64,000 bases of DNA from Dromaius novaehollandiae (Eukaryota > Chordata > Aves > Casuariiformes > Dromaiidae), in assembly GCF_036370855.1 (NCBI RefSeq), contig NC_088105.1, positions 13,273,619 through 13,337,618 of the forward strand, given 5' to 3'. A model generated the notes under the pieces. That model made no database searches. It was not told the origin of the DNA and worked only from the letters and a program-made list of their open reading frames with translations. Position 1 is the stretch's first letter; each line of letters begins with the position of its first letter. The translations under genes and the position numbers were made by a program. Below, one piece after another: positions 13,101-24,378 of the stretch.

Positions 13101-14274
13101 GGGAAGCTCGAGCTGGTCCCTGCCACCAAAGGGGCTCAAGGTACTAAGGTACAAGGCAGCGGCAATGCAGGAATCCTAACCAGAGGGCCTGGAGAAGCAC
13201 CGTGGCGTATGTTAACCAGGCACGATCCCCGCTCAGCCGAGCTCGCGCTGCTCCTAGGCAGTTCTGCCCCTGCAGCAGCCAGCAGCCTTCCCCCAGCCTG
13301 CCGCCGCATGACACCCGGGCTGCCCAGAAGCGCGAGGCTTGGCGTGAGCACACTGGGGTAAACGCTCCTCCACCGAGGGGGGAAAAGCAGGCTCAGCGTC
13401 TTGGGGGAGCAAAGCAGCTCTGGGTTGTGCTGCCCGACGGCCAAGCTCAGGGAAGCACTGCTAATACTGCAACTAGGCTTTGTGCAAAGTGTGGAACGAG
13501 ACCACCCTGCCCCTGGCCCTCCCGCAGCAGGGAGGCGCAGCTGGCCGCTCGCTGACAGAAGGCAGGTGGCACGGGAACCTCCGAGCTGGGGAATTACGAG
13601 GAGGAATTACCTAAATCCCCACAACAGTAGAAGCTGCCAGTCGCCAGCTCGCTGGCTCCCAAGGGCAGGAACCCAACCAAGCTCGAGGAGCTGCTGGGCA
13701 GCTCGTGGTTCCTGCCATGGGCAGCATTCAGCAGCCGGCCGCCATGCACCCTGCGCAGCAGGGTCTCCAGATAGCAACGGAAAAACAAGCAGGGTCTCAT
13801 TTCCCATAGGGAACTGAGCTGGTCTAAAGCACAAGCCTCGCCAGAAGCTATTCGGCTCTTCCCACCCCACTCCTGCCCTCCCGGTCCCGGGCGCTACCTC
13901 CCTGCCAGGCCGAGAGCCTCCGGGTGCCGGGGCTGTCCGACGGAGAGGGAGGCAGAAGCCTGTCGGGAGGAAGCAGCTGAAGCCGTAACCATCTGTTTCA
14001 CATCCTCGCGGCGCTATGGGGTGCCTGGAACCGCTTTCGTGGTGGTAGCAGCAGCAGCACAAACATGTTTTTTGCCTCTGGTGCATCCTGAGGGAGCAGC
14101 TAAAGTGCCACCTCTCCTCCCTGGTGGGACAGGGACAGGAAAGAGGAGAAATCTTGCTCCCAGGGCTAAAACAAACAGGAAATTGCACATCGCAATCCAC
14201 CACGTCAGCACGTCCCCACGCACCAGGATGATGCCAGCGACCCAGGCAGCGAAGAAAGGGTGAGGAGTGAGAAG

Positions 14275-14297
14275 AAAATAAATAAATAAATAAAAAA
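14275..14297. repeat. TAAA microsatellite
   Basis: Short run of TAAA units on the + strand, about five copies. Confidence 0.8.
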
Positions 14298-15671
14298 TCT
14301 GTTATCTGCCAAACATCTGCAACAGCACGAGGTAGTGCCCAGGGAGCACGCTCCCTTCCGTCTCCCTATGCAAACCCCGCCGCACGCTAAGGCCTGCCCA
14401 GAGCAGCATCTGCTCACATCTGGGCCTCTGACCCATGGAGAGGAAACCCCCCCAGGTGTTTTCATACACCCCCAACCCTTGCAGAGCTTGGGGAGTTACA
14501 GCAACGCACGCAGTGCCACCCTCACGAGCCCAGGCCTCGGTTCAGGTGCTGGCATCCACAAGCACTGTGTGCAAGCACACATGCAAACTTCTAGCTGTGC
14601 TGCTCTGTGGGTGGCTAAGAATGAGGCTCTCCACATGAACAGGCATTTGCGTGGAAAATGAGCAAGCACCCAACTTCTCGCAACCAACTTACGTCTGCAG
14701 TGGAAGCGCTTGAATCCTGGAGTACCTCCAAGCTTTTTTGGATACCACGCAAACACAATCACAGTCAGTAACAGCCTGGTCTCCCTTGGCTGAGTAAACA
14801 GGCATTGCTCGCAATTTCTCCTTCAGCCGAGAATAATTTTTGCTTCTGTAAAAGAAGGGTTGGCGGGGTGGGGGGGGAATGACTGAGGAACTGCAAAGGC
14901 TTAGTGCACCTTAAAACTAAAGGACATCTAACCTGCCGTTAGATTTCACCCCAAGATTGAAAAGAACTATGGCATCTCCTATATTCACAACTACTCCAAA
15001 CACACCGAGACGCATGCAAAATGTCCTGCTTTGAGTCGGCTGCAGAAAACTCCTCTCGGGCAGCGGCGGCTGCCGGGCTCCAGCTCAGCACCTCAGATGG
15101 CACCAGCTCCCCCGCCGCCCCGGGCCTCTCCGTCTCCCGGCAAACCTCCGCCGAGTCCCAAAGAGCATGGTGATGGGTTGATTATCAATCCAAATGCATA
15201 GGTATAGACACTGTGGTGACACCCGCTCCCTGTCAGGGCAGACAGGAAGGTTCGCTGCACAAGCCCTCCACGTCTGGTAGGCATGGTCTCCGCTTCTACG
15301 TCTAATTGGGTGGAAAGCAGCATTTGCCACAGGCACGGTTTGATCATATTCTTGCTCCTTGCATTTCCCTGCAAGGAAACATGAGTTGTTCAGGTAAGAC
15401 AGCCTCTTTTCCAGCCACAGTCTCCTAGAAGTACTCAATTCCACCTTCTGGGCAATCCGCCAGCTCAGCAATCCCTCTTATATGACCCGGTGCTGGCCAG
15501 GCCAGGCTCACACTTTCTTTCCGACTAAGAAAAAGCCGTATTTCCAATCACAGCTACAAAGGCAGGTGAACCCAAGAGGTCTGCTTTGGCTCAGAAACCC
15601 CGTTCATTTGCACCATGCTGACAGCACCAAAGTCCTCACATGCACACACTGGTGTGCGCCCCGGTGCTGCT

Positions 15672-18600
15672 CTACTTCGGAGGTATAACTACTATAGGCT
15701 GGCCTCGCTTGGGTCTCCACATGAGGACTTGGGCATCGTTGGCGTTGGGTTTCACTAGTGCATTTGGCGGGATGGGCTCCATCCTGCTCAGGATCCGGGG
15801 CTGCTCCTGCTGAGTCCTTCCCACCAGCCGTGCCCGCTGCCCCAGGAGCTGCATGGGATCAACCTCAATGTCCACTCGCATCCTCCACTTTATAGTCTGC
15901 AAGATGATCTTTTCCTTGGTGGTGGTGTTCATGGCCACCAGCCACGTGGTAAAGCTCTGGTCCCTTTTAATCCTGGTCAGCAGTGGCACATTACTGTTGC
16001 TCACAGGGACAGCCCACGTCACACTGGGGTAGAAATTGTCATTCATGCTCACCGAGAACCTGGAGATCTTGTTAGTGGGCCCAACCAGGGTTACAGTTTC
16101 TGTGGTGTTTCCGTACCAGGGGTAGCTCACTCCATCAGAATCACTGATGGCTTTTACTCTTCCTTCTCTCAAGTCGGGCAGCTCCCAGCTTGATCTAGTG
16201 AAGAGAAACAGAAAGGCCAGGTTATCAGGGAAACAGCAACAAGGATGCTCAGTCAGTGCCTGCAAGGGAAGGACCAAGAGGCAAGCAGCTGTGGGTGAGC
16301 ACTTGCACAGTAAAATGACTGCTTTAGAACAGGGGAAAAGAGCGCAGACAAAAGGATAGCAATTCAGCCTTTGAAATCCTGCTGAAAAACTCATTGCTGC
16401 ATTGCCAGATTTTCCTAAGAGGGCTCACATAATGGAGGATAAGCTGCTGGGATCGCTGCTGGTGCCCCCCCAGCATCGCTGTTACAGAGCACTGCCTAGA
16501 CTTTGCCACCACATGAAACTTCCCAGCAAGGCAGGAGCTCTCGCTGCCCACGCAGGACATGGGCATGGAACAGGGCAGGCAGAGCCACGCAAAGCTGCCA
16601 GGGTTCAGCAAGGCATTAACAGGCTTTTCAGTGACTGGAGCCACTGGGCAGCTTTGCAAAACCCAACGTGAGTGACTTCAACAAGGCCACGTGCCTAACC
16701 AAAGCTGTTCCCAATGTCCATCTCTTGGGTTAACCACCAGGTCTCCTTGCTTGCAGCATGAACTCTAGAGCAGAGGGCAGCACTTTGAGCTTGGGAAATA
16801 CTTCCCTACCTGCAGGAAGCTATCAAGGACCTCATTCAAGAACAAATTCAGCTTTAGTTCCTTTGCTGATTCAGTCACAGCCAGCTGAAGCCTTTGCTCT
16901 GCCAGCAAAACAGTATGTTAATTAACCTGCAATCTAACCAACTGGGCCAAAACTCATTTCAGAGTCTCTCTCAGGTCACCCTCTCCTTAATCAGCTCCTG
17001 TACTGGAAAAAACAGCCTTTCCTATCTGTCAGCTGCAGCACAGCTCTGACTGCACAAGCCAGCCCCGGAAGCTGCTTCCCCCCAGCCTGCAGCTCAGTGT
17101 GCAATTTTTACGCCTCTAAATACACGCGCTTGCATAAACGCATATACGATAATTAGAAATCGCAATTACGTCTGCCGTTGGTGGGATGAAATCCCTGTAA
17201 CGTTGTGGGGGTTGTGGGTGGGGGGAAATTCCAGCCAAGAGCTTGGCTGGCGACCACATTAGCAGCACCATGCGAACACGGCAACGGGAGCAGATTGCCA
17301 CGTAGTAATCGCCAGCTGGGACCGGGACAGCTCCCAGCCTCGGCGACTGCCCCGAACAAGCCCCAGCGCAGCTCCCAGGCACCTTTCCTGAAATCCCAAG
17401 AACTGGAAAAGCAGACACTCTCTGAATGCCGAATACAGTGTCAGTCTAAAGGCCACTCCCCCCACTTGTGGAAAGGGGCAGGAAGAATCACCTCTGTGCC
17501 ATTTTGCTAGGTCTCGGTCTCAAGGCAGGGCAGGTTCCCGGAGTGCAAGCATCTTTACTCAAAACCAAAAATTGGTAGCATCACTGCTAGAACGAAAGAA
17601 GGGAGAAAAGCACAGGAAAACCTGAAAAACACTCAGGCGCTTTGCTTTGGTTGAAATCTCCTGTGAGTCAGGGCTCTGGCTTCAAGCAGATCAGGGCTCC
17701 AAAGCTACCTACAAACAGCAGGGGACATCTGGCTTCCATCCTGCCCGAGGAGTGATACTCTCCCTTCGCTCTGACATTCCCAAGCACTCTAAAGCAGCGT
17801 GCCAAGGAACCTGCCCTGCTACGAAAGCTCGAGGACGTGGATCAAGTGCTCACACCACGCAACAGCAGCACGCAGGCGGCATTTCACCAGCTTGCAGAGC
17901 TGCTGCTCCCCCCTCCCCTCACGCCAGTGCGTTTCCCGGAGGATCCCAAGGGCACACGGTCCTGCGTGCCACCCCTGCACCAGCCCCGGCACCAGAGCCG
18001 GGACAGCAAACCCAGGGGAACAGCTGGCAAGGCAGGAGTCTTTTTTCTGGCACTTACAGCAAAAACACCTTAAAAAACAACAACAAAAAACAAGTTAGGG
18101 GTTTTCGTTTTATAGGGACCAGCTCCTCTGCCGTCCCCAGCGCCCAGCCCCTCTGCCCTTGAGGAAGGGCCGGAAGCTGATCCCAGCACGTTCCTGCAGC
18201 GTCTGGCGCCCACGAGAAACCCTGGGCAGGGTTTGACTTTCAGGAAGGGCTGCTGGGACAGGGCAAGCTCAGCAGTTTCCCTGCCACAGAGCAGGGGTCT
18301 CAAGGCAAACCTGGGACAGGCCCTGGCTGCTCCCACTTCCCACGTGGGACGAGGGTTGGGGGAGCTGTGACACCCCCAGATGCAGCAGGGGCAGGGCAGA
18401 GCAGCTGCAGGCGCTCCCGGCAGCGGGGACAGCCCCGCGGGCAAAACCGCACCAGCACCGCTTCTGCCGCCACTCCCTGCTGGAAAGCGGAGCAGCCCGG
18501 AGCTGCACGAGGTGCCGCGCACCTCCAAGCCAGGGATGGCTAGGGCAGCCTCCATCTGCTCCCTCCTCTGCAGACGCTAGCAAGCTGTCTCCGAAAACGA

Positions 18601-21600
18601 CTGCACCACAGCCTCCAGGCTGTGGAGAGAAGGTGCTTTTCCAGCACAGGAAAGTGAGAAACCGGGGAAGGCGAGAAAGAAAGCAAGTCACACTCCTACG
18701 TGGTGCGGGGAACACCGCTCAGACCAGGGGTTCCCAGGGACCACCCTCGACAGCTGGGGCGGCAGCTCCCAGCGCACGCCGAGGCGCTGCCCAGGCGCGC
18801 AGACAGGGTTTGCGCACCGCTCCGCGCCACGCGGGCTGGAAACCCACATTTCCAAAAGAGTCACTCCTTGCCGCTCACTCACAACCCCAATTTCTGTGAA
18901 CGGAGGCAGACAGGACTCGACTACGTGGTAAATCCTCAGCCGCCATCACTTCTCCAACTGCCTCAGAGCAGCAAGGACCAGACCCTCTGCAGCGAGGACC
19001 CTCTGCCGGGCTCCACGGCAAAGCGCCCAAGGACAGTAACAAGCCAGGCCTGGACCTCACAGTGAACAGCAAAGGTAAAAAACGAAATATTCAACAGCTG
19101 CTTCACTTCTTAAGCGCCCCCCCCAACTGAGCAGGGGTACCAAGGGAAACAGCATGCCACCCTCTAATTAGACACCAGATCACAGCACAGGGGATGATGG
19201 GGGGACGGGACTGAAGTCACGCAATCAGACTCCACTCTGCCATTTGCTAACTTGAGAGCACCAACTTTATAACCTTAAAAGAAGGGCATTTAGCACAGAG
19301 CCGCCAGGGCTTTGCTCTGAATGGCACTTTATGCAGAGCGCAGCACTGGCAGGCAGCAGGAGCACCCGGGCACCGACAACCCGGTAAGCTGGATCCGCAC
19401 CCACCAGCAAGAGGGGAAACGGAGGCAACGGCTCCGCTGCCACGAGACTAGCTCCGGATCGCGTGTTCCTCCAGGGACCGCGGGCAGCACAGACAGCAGC
19501 AGGGGTGCAAAGCTGCCAGGGGCCACCCATCCCTCCGGCAGCACCGTGCCACGCAGAGCCACCCCCTCCTCTACCTGCCCTGGGAAAAATGAGGGCTCTG
19601 CTGTTCCCAGGCAGGTATCAGGGAAAGCAGCGGGTTAATCAGACGAGTGCAGCTGAGGACAAGCCTAGCCACGAGCACGGCATTGATCGGCAGCTTCTCA
19701 CACATGCACACATCTAATCGGAGACAGATCCCATGATGAGCTCTGGTCACAGGGCCAGTGCCTCCTCCTCGGGGCAACCATCTGTCCTGCTCCGAACGGG
19801 CATCTCAGCCAGGCTCCAGAGGGAGACCGGGGGCCCCGGCACTCACAGAAGTGTCTGCAAGACTCCTCAGGCTCCATGCAGGCCCCAGCGGCTGGGGCAA
19901 TGTCACACGAGAGGGCAGACTGCCCTTCCCTCCGATCGCTGACGGCCCTGCTCTCTGCCTCTCCTCAGGACCAGGCTGAGGACTTCAGCCACTTACCGAA
20001 TTAGCAGGGCACGGCCTGTGGTGCTGCAGATCGCCATGCACACCGTTAGCTCCGGCTGGGGCGTTAGCGGTGAGCCCACGGCCAGCACGTTCTCCCGGCA
20101 GACGAGCATCCCCAAAGTGGCGCAAGCCCAGGACACACACCCTGACCCATGCGACGTGGCATCAAGACCACGGCTTTTGTTTCGCAGTACCACGAGGTAC
20201 TGCCTTAACAAGGCTAACGTTAGTGAGAGAGGCAAGGTCTGCCTTTAGACCCACAGGTACAGTCAGAAGGAAGGGAAGGGTTTTGGGGCACGCAAAGGTT
20301 ACCTGACTTCCACCAGCCAGGTACCAGGACGGTCTCAGCGGAGATGGTGCCCGGAGCAGAGCCATGGGTGCTGGGGCCAGGCAGGTGTCCGGAGCCCCGG
20401 CCCACAGCGATGCCACCAGGACATCTCCCAGCTGTCAGCTCCTCTGCAACGTGCACCAGACCGGCCAGTCCTGGCACAGCCAACCACCCCTCGCCACTGG
20501 CACCACTGAAGAGGGACTCACCACCAGGCCGTGGAAGTCACATCCCCAACCCATCGCAGACCTGCGGCAACCCCATTTCGGCTGCTCTGGCTGCTAGAAT
20601 TGGGGGTCCTCTACAGTCCGATGCCTGCTACTTTCTGTACTGAAACTCTCCTTAAAGATGGCTCCCTCCCTTTCTAGTTTCTGCAAAATAAATAAAGAAA
20701 AAAGCTGCCCAGCACTTTTTTCATGACAGAAAAGGACCAACAATTTGGTTTTGCCTAGGCTTTTCAAGCAGGGCTGCAGCCCAAGACAATTGCTGTCTGA
20801 AACTTCCCCGCTCTGCCCAGCTCCTCTGAGCTTCAGCTGCCACTGCATGCAAGCAGCAGCGCTTGAGATGTCCCCGCGACTCCCATCATCTGTCTTTGGG
20901 CTCCGATCGCCCCAGCCTGGAACCCCCCACCTCCAAAAGGCAAAGCAAAAGAGCCTGAGCCAGTGATAATGCTGCCAGGTCCCAAAATGGCTCTGCCTCT
21001 GCACTGCCGGACTGTGCCTCAGCCTGGGTGCAACCCAACCCAGCAGGATGCCGCGGTGGCCCCCCCTTTGCAGTGTGGTGCTACTCCCACAACGCCGCCA
21101 AGGAAAGAGAGGCCGAAAGGCTGCAGCAACCACAAAGCACACGGGGAGCCCTCCCGGGGCCCGGCGGCAGCAGCCAGCTGACATGCTGAGCAGTGCCCAC
21201 ACGTGCACCGAAACCGCGTGCCACAAGCTGCAGGCACGCAAGCGGTCCCGCAGGCTAACGCGCCCGGCGCACAGCAGTCGGGACACACTGCCGCCTCTCC
21301 CTGCTCCCCCCAGGGGCCAGCAGGCACAGGGTGCAGCAAGGGGGTGCCATGCCCTGCTCAGCCCATCTCAGCCCCCACCCCCTGCAAGCGAGCGGGAAGG
21401 AGCAGCAGCCCCGCGAGGCTGCAGCGCTCTGCCAGAGCGGCAACCTCCTGAGGACACAGGAACGTGACGCTGCAAAGCACACGGAGCCCATGCCAGCACG
21501 GGCCAGCGCAGCCCCGCAGTGCCTCCACACTGGGTCCTCGATGTCCCCCAGCAAACCCCCTGCACGACCACCAGTGCCACATCCCCAGCTTCAACTGCTT

Positions 21601-23773
21601 CGAATCCGCGCTCAGCTGCTCTCACAGCAGGACACCCTTCGGCGAGCAAACTCCCGGAGCTGCTGGGGATGCCAGGACGGCGGGAACACGTGGGGCAGCT
21701 CCTGCGCGGACCCTCGCCGAGGAAGCCCTGCAAGGCTGTCGCGTGCACCCCGATCCTCCGCTTACCTCCCCGGGCAGTGGGAGTGCACAACCCTCCCCAC
21801 TTCTTACGGGGGATGGCAGCGTAACAAAAGGGCACGCAGCACTACAGGCTCTGGGCCTCCCCGCGCGCTAGCAGCACAGCCCACATTCACTTAACGGCTT
21901 TCTGGGCAATTATAAACCACTGGCAACTTTCACATGCAATACACCCAGGCACCAGCACCAGGAGCCTGTAAAACAGATCCATCTAGCCATTTGCAGCCGT
22001 ATTTTCTGCTTTTCTCCTATCACCCATTTCAAACAGCAGAAAACACAGCCACAGAGCCAACAGCTTTGTTCCTCTGCACCCTCCCCAGTCATCAGCACAT
22101 TCTTAACCTTGGAAAAAGTGTGTTTCCTACAGCCTTTATATGAATACCACGAACAGAGCAAAGCTTTTCCCTTTTAACAGCAAGCAGAGGAACTCCTCTA
22201 GAGTTGTCTGCACTCATAACCCCGCCACCAGAAGAATCGCTGTTCAACAGGGCCCAGCTGGAGCAAAAGCCTTTGAACAATAAAAATCCAGAAGTTGACA
22301 AGACTCCCAGCGTTAACTCCGCCTCCAGCAGCAGAAAGTCCTTGCATGTCAGAGCCTGGGTACTGCCCGCAATTGAACTTTCTGAAGTCTTAGGCTTATG
22401 CGCGCTGAAAGGCTCGAGTCTGGTTTGCTTTGGGAATCAGCAAGAGAAATCCTGCAGGAGGCCGAACAGGAGGGTTAGCAGGGCTCCAGGCAGCGTGAAA
22501 AGCCGTCACCTGCCTTCCATGCAGCGAGGAGCTCAGGGTGCAGAGGGACTGCCCTCTGTCAGCCGGAGCTGGCAGGAGCACTTTGCAGATTGGGGTTTTT
22601 CATTCATTTACCAGCTGATGCAGAAACCTGCTCTAGGACAAGAGGAGAGGAGGCAGCTCAAAGCAGGGCCATCCCCGCTGCCACAGGGCTGCCAGCTGGG
22701 CTCAGAACCAAGGCCCAGAGGCAGCGATTTGCTGCCGAAGGAGCAAAGCACCGGGCAGCAGCTACCACTCTGTGCCCACGTGCACTGGTCAGAGCAAAGC
22801 GCTAAAGCTAAAGAGGAGTTATTGCTACCACAACCTCGTGCTTTGCTCTTTGCAAGAAAAATGCCCCCCGACCTTCTCTCTACAGCTCCCCAGGCAAGGG
22901 TTTCTGTTATCCGCACGTTTCAACACTGCCACGCTAATACTCCAGGCAATTCCTGTGATCGCTGGGTGTCAGCACCGCTAATAGCTGAGCGTTTGCAGAG
23001 CTTGCCAGCTCCCGGCCACGGCAGGCTTCCTGACAGCTCTGCGAGCCGCAGAGGGACCGGGGGCTCTTCAGCCAGCTCGCCCTTTCCGCGGCGGCACTCC
23101 GCAGGGCTGCCGCCAGCAACACGCACTGCAAACTGAGCAGAACGGAGATGCTGCTGCCCTGTTCCCGGGAATGCAGCGGGAAGTCCCAGGCTGCCTGGAC
23201 ATCCTCTCTGGACCACGCCGCCACGCACCCGGGCGGGCGCAGAAATGCCTGGGGCATTCCAGGCGGCCTTCGGCGAAGGAATTCTGCTCGCCTCTTCTCC
23301 AGCAGAGCTGAGCCGCAACAAGCACAGCAACATGCAACTAGGGAGGGCCCCGAGGTCCACACCAGGCCCCCAAACCACTTTCCTTCCCTTTACACGCCTT
23401 AAACCCACCCTAACCCCCTCAGCTGCTGGGGGGCAGCGGAGGACAATCCGGGGCGCAGGCAGCCCCCCAAGCCGAGCCCCCCCTCCCCCGCCGGGCCCGC
23501 CGGTGCTCACACGCCGAGGTCGCTGTAGGTGTTGTAGAACTCCATGTGGTTGCAGGCCTGGATCCAGCCCACCACCCAGGTGTGCCGCCGGGCGATGGGC
23601 GGCATGAGGACGCGCGCCGAGGCGCGGAAGTAGGGCGTGCGGTAGCGCAGCACCACGGGCGAGCTCTCCTCGATGGCGGTGGCCGCCGGCTCGATGGTGG
23701 CCGACACGTCCGACACCACGATGTGCTCCCGCCGCACCCGCGCCTTGCAGGCCACGCTCTGCAGGCACCCCAT
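15672..23773 (-). CDS. FAM78B: FAM78B, two coding exons
   Basis: Conserved vertebrate protein of unknown biochemical role. Exon 1 runs 23773 to 23511 from ATG in a good Kozak context (GCGGCC before ATGG), and exon 2 runs 16194 to 15672. Exon 1 ends in phase 2 at a GTGAGC donor and exon 2 begins after CACTAG, giving the join [12 protein letters not shown]. The product is 261 residues, the length I recall for human FAM78B (FAM78A is longer). It begins [16 protein letters not shown] and ends VVIPPK. Gly2 and Cys3 with Ser6 form a typical N-myristoylation/palmitoylation signal, so membrane attachment is likely but not shown. The 7.3 kb intron is large for this window. The start faces the PLPP6-like gene across a shared CpG island. 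Choice of B over A rests on length and on PRDX6 linkage. Confidence 0.93.
16195..23510 (-). other. FAM78B intron 1
   Basis: 7.3 kb between the two coding exons. No further exon, RNA gene or clear transposon was recognised. A 310-codon open frame on the + strand at 22204-23136 starts at TTG and shows no family features. GC and CpG content rise toward 23.1-23.5 kb as the promoter island is approached. Confidence 0.7.
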
Positions 23774-24012
23774 GGCCGCCGCCCCGCCGCGGTCACCCGC
23801 CGCCGCCGCCGCGCCGCGGGCGGGGGGCGGCCCGTCCCCCCGCCGAGCGCCCGCCGCGCCCGCGCATCGCCGACGCCGCCCGCGCACCGGCGCCCGCACC
23901 GGCGCCGGCAGGGCGAACGCGCCGCCGCGCCTCTTGCGGCCCTCGCCGGCTGCCGTCCGCCGGCCGGCCGGCCTGCCGGGGGAGGGGGGGGTGGGCGGGG
24001 CGGCGCCGGGGA

Positions 24013-24018
24013 CACGTG
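24013..24018. promoter_or_regulatory. E-box CACGTG (1 of 3)
   Basis: Palindromic CACGTG in the divergent promoter. With 24041-24046 and 24263-24268 it makes three within 256 bases. It is the core bound by MYC/MAX, USF and MiT/TFE factors. Confidence 0.6.
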
Positions 24019-24040
24019 CACGGGGCGGGCGGGGCCACAT

Positions 24041-24046
24041 CACGTG
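24041..24046. promoter_or_regulatory. E-box CACGTG (2 of 3)
   Basis: Flanked as ATCACGTGGC, a flank compatible with USF or TFE-type binding. Confidence 0.6.
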
Positions 24047-24141
24047 GCGCGGCGGCGCGGCGGGAGCGCGCGGGGCGGGGGCGGGGGGGGGAAGAGGGGG
24101 CAGCGCGCGTGGCCGCGCAGCGCAGCGGCGGGGGGTGGTGC

Positions 24142-24175
24142 GGGGAGGGGGAACAGCCGGGGAGGGGGAACAGCC
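24142..24175. repeat. 17-bp perfect tandem duplication
   Basis: Two adjacent identical copies (24142-24158 and 24159-24175) of a G-rich unit inside the promoter island. Runs of four or more G make quadruplex formation possible. Confidence 0.8.
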
Positions 24176-24239
24176 GGGGGGCGCCCCGCGGAGGCGGTGC
24201 GGGCGGCCGGGAGACCCACGGGGCGGGGGGGGGGAACGC

Positions 24240-24253
24240 GTCTCCACGGCAAC
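24240..24253. promoter_or_regulatory. RFX X-box-like palindrome
   Basis: GTCTCCACGGCAAC differs at a few positions from the RFX consensus GTTGCCATGGCAAC. It sits 10 bases left of the third E-box and about 125 bases upstream of the PLPP6-like ATG. Confidence 0.45.
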
Positions 24254-24262
24254 CGGCGGCGT

Positions 24263-24268
24263 CACGTG
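24263..24268. promoter_or_regulatory. E-box CACGTG (3 of 3)
   Basis: Flanked as GTCACGTGGG, close to the USF/CLEAR-type consensus, 111 bases upstream of the PLPP6-like start codon. Confidence 0.6.
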
Positions 24269-24378
24269 GGCGGCGGAAGCGGAAGCGGGGACGCGGCGCG
24301 GCCGGGGCGTCGGCGGGTGCCGGTCGGGAGGACCGGGCGCAGCGGCGGGGTCCGGCCGGCCGGGGACCCGCCGCCGCC

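Larger units (their letters stand above)
6500..15671. other. Gene-poor interval between PRDX6 and FAM78B
   Basis: No protein family is recognisable on either strand. Contents seen: an AT-rich island near 8130-8330, an A/T microsatellite at 9689-9760, a CpG-rich block at about 9860-10110, an AT-rich patch at 12420-12600 and a short TAAA repeat near 14275-14297. The right-hand part may be the long 3' UTR of FAM78B, since a minus-strand AATAAA lies at 9689-9694; this is inference only. Open frames of 100-275 codons here lie in GC-rich DNA and look like chance. Confidence 0.6.

Noticed and set aside
22204-23136. 310-codon + strand open frame in the FAM78B intron
   Set aside because: Starts at TTG, shows no domain or repeat pattern, and GC content rises here, which lengthens chance frames.
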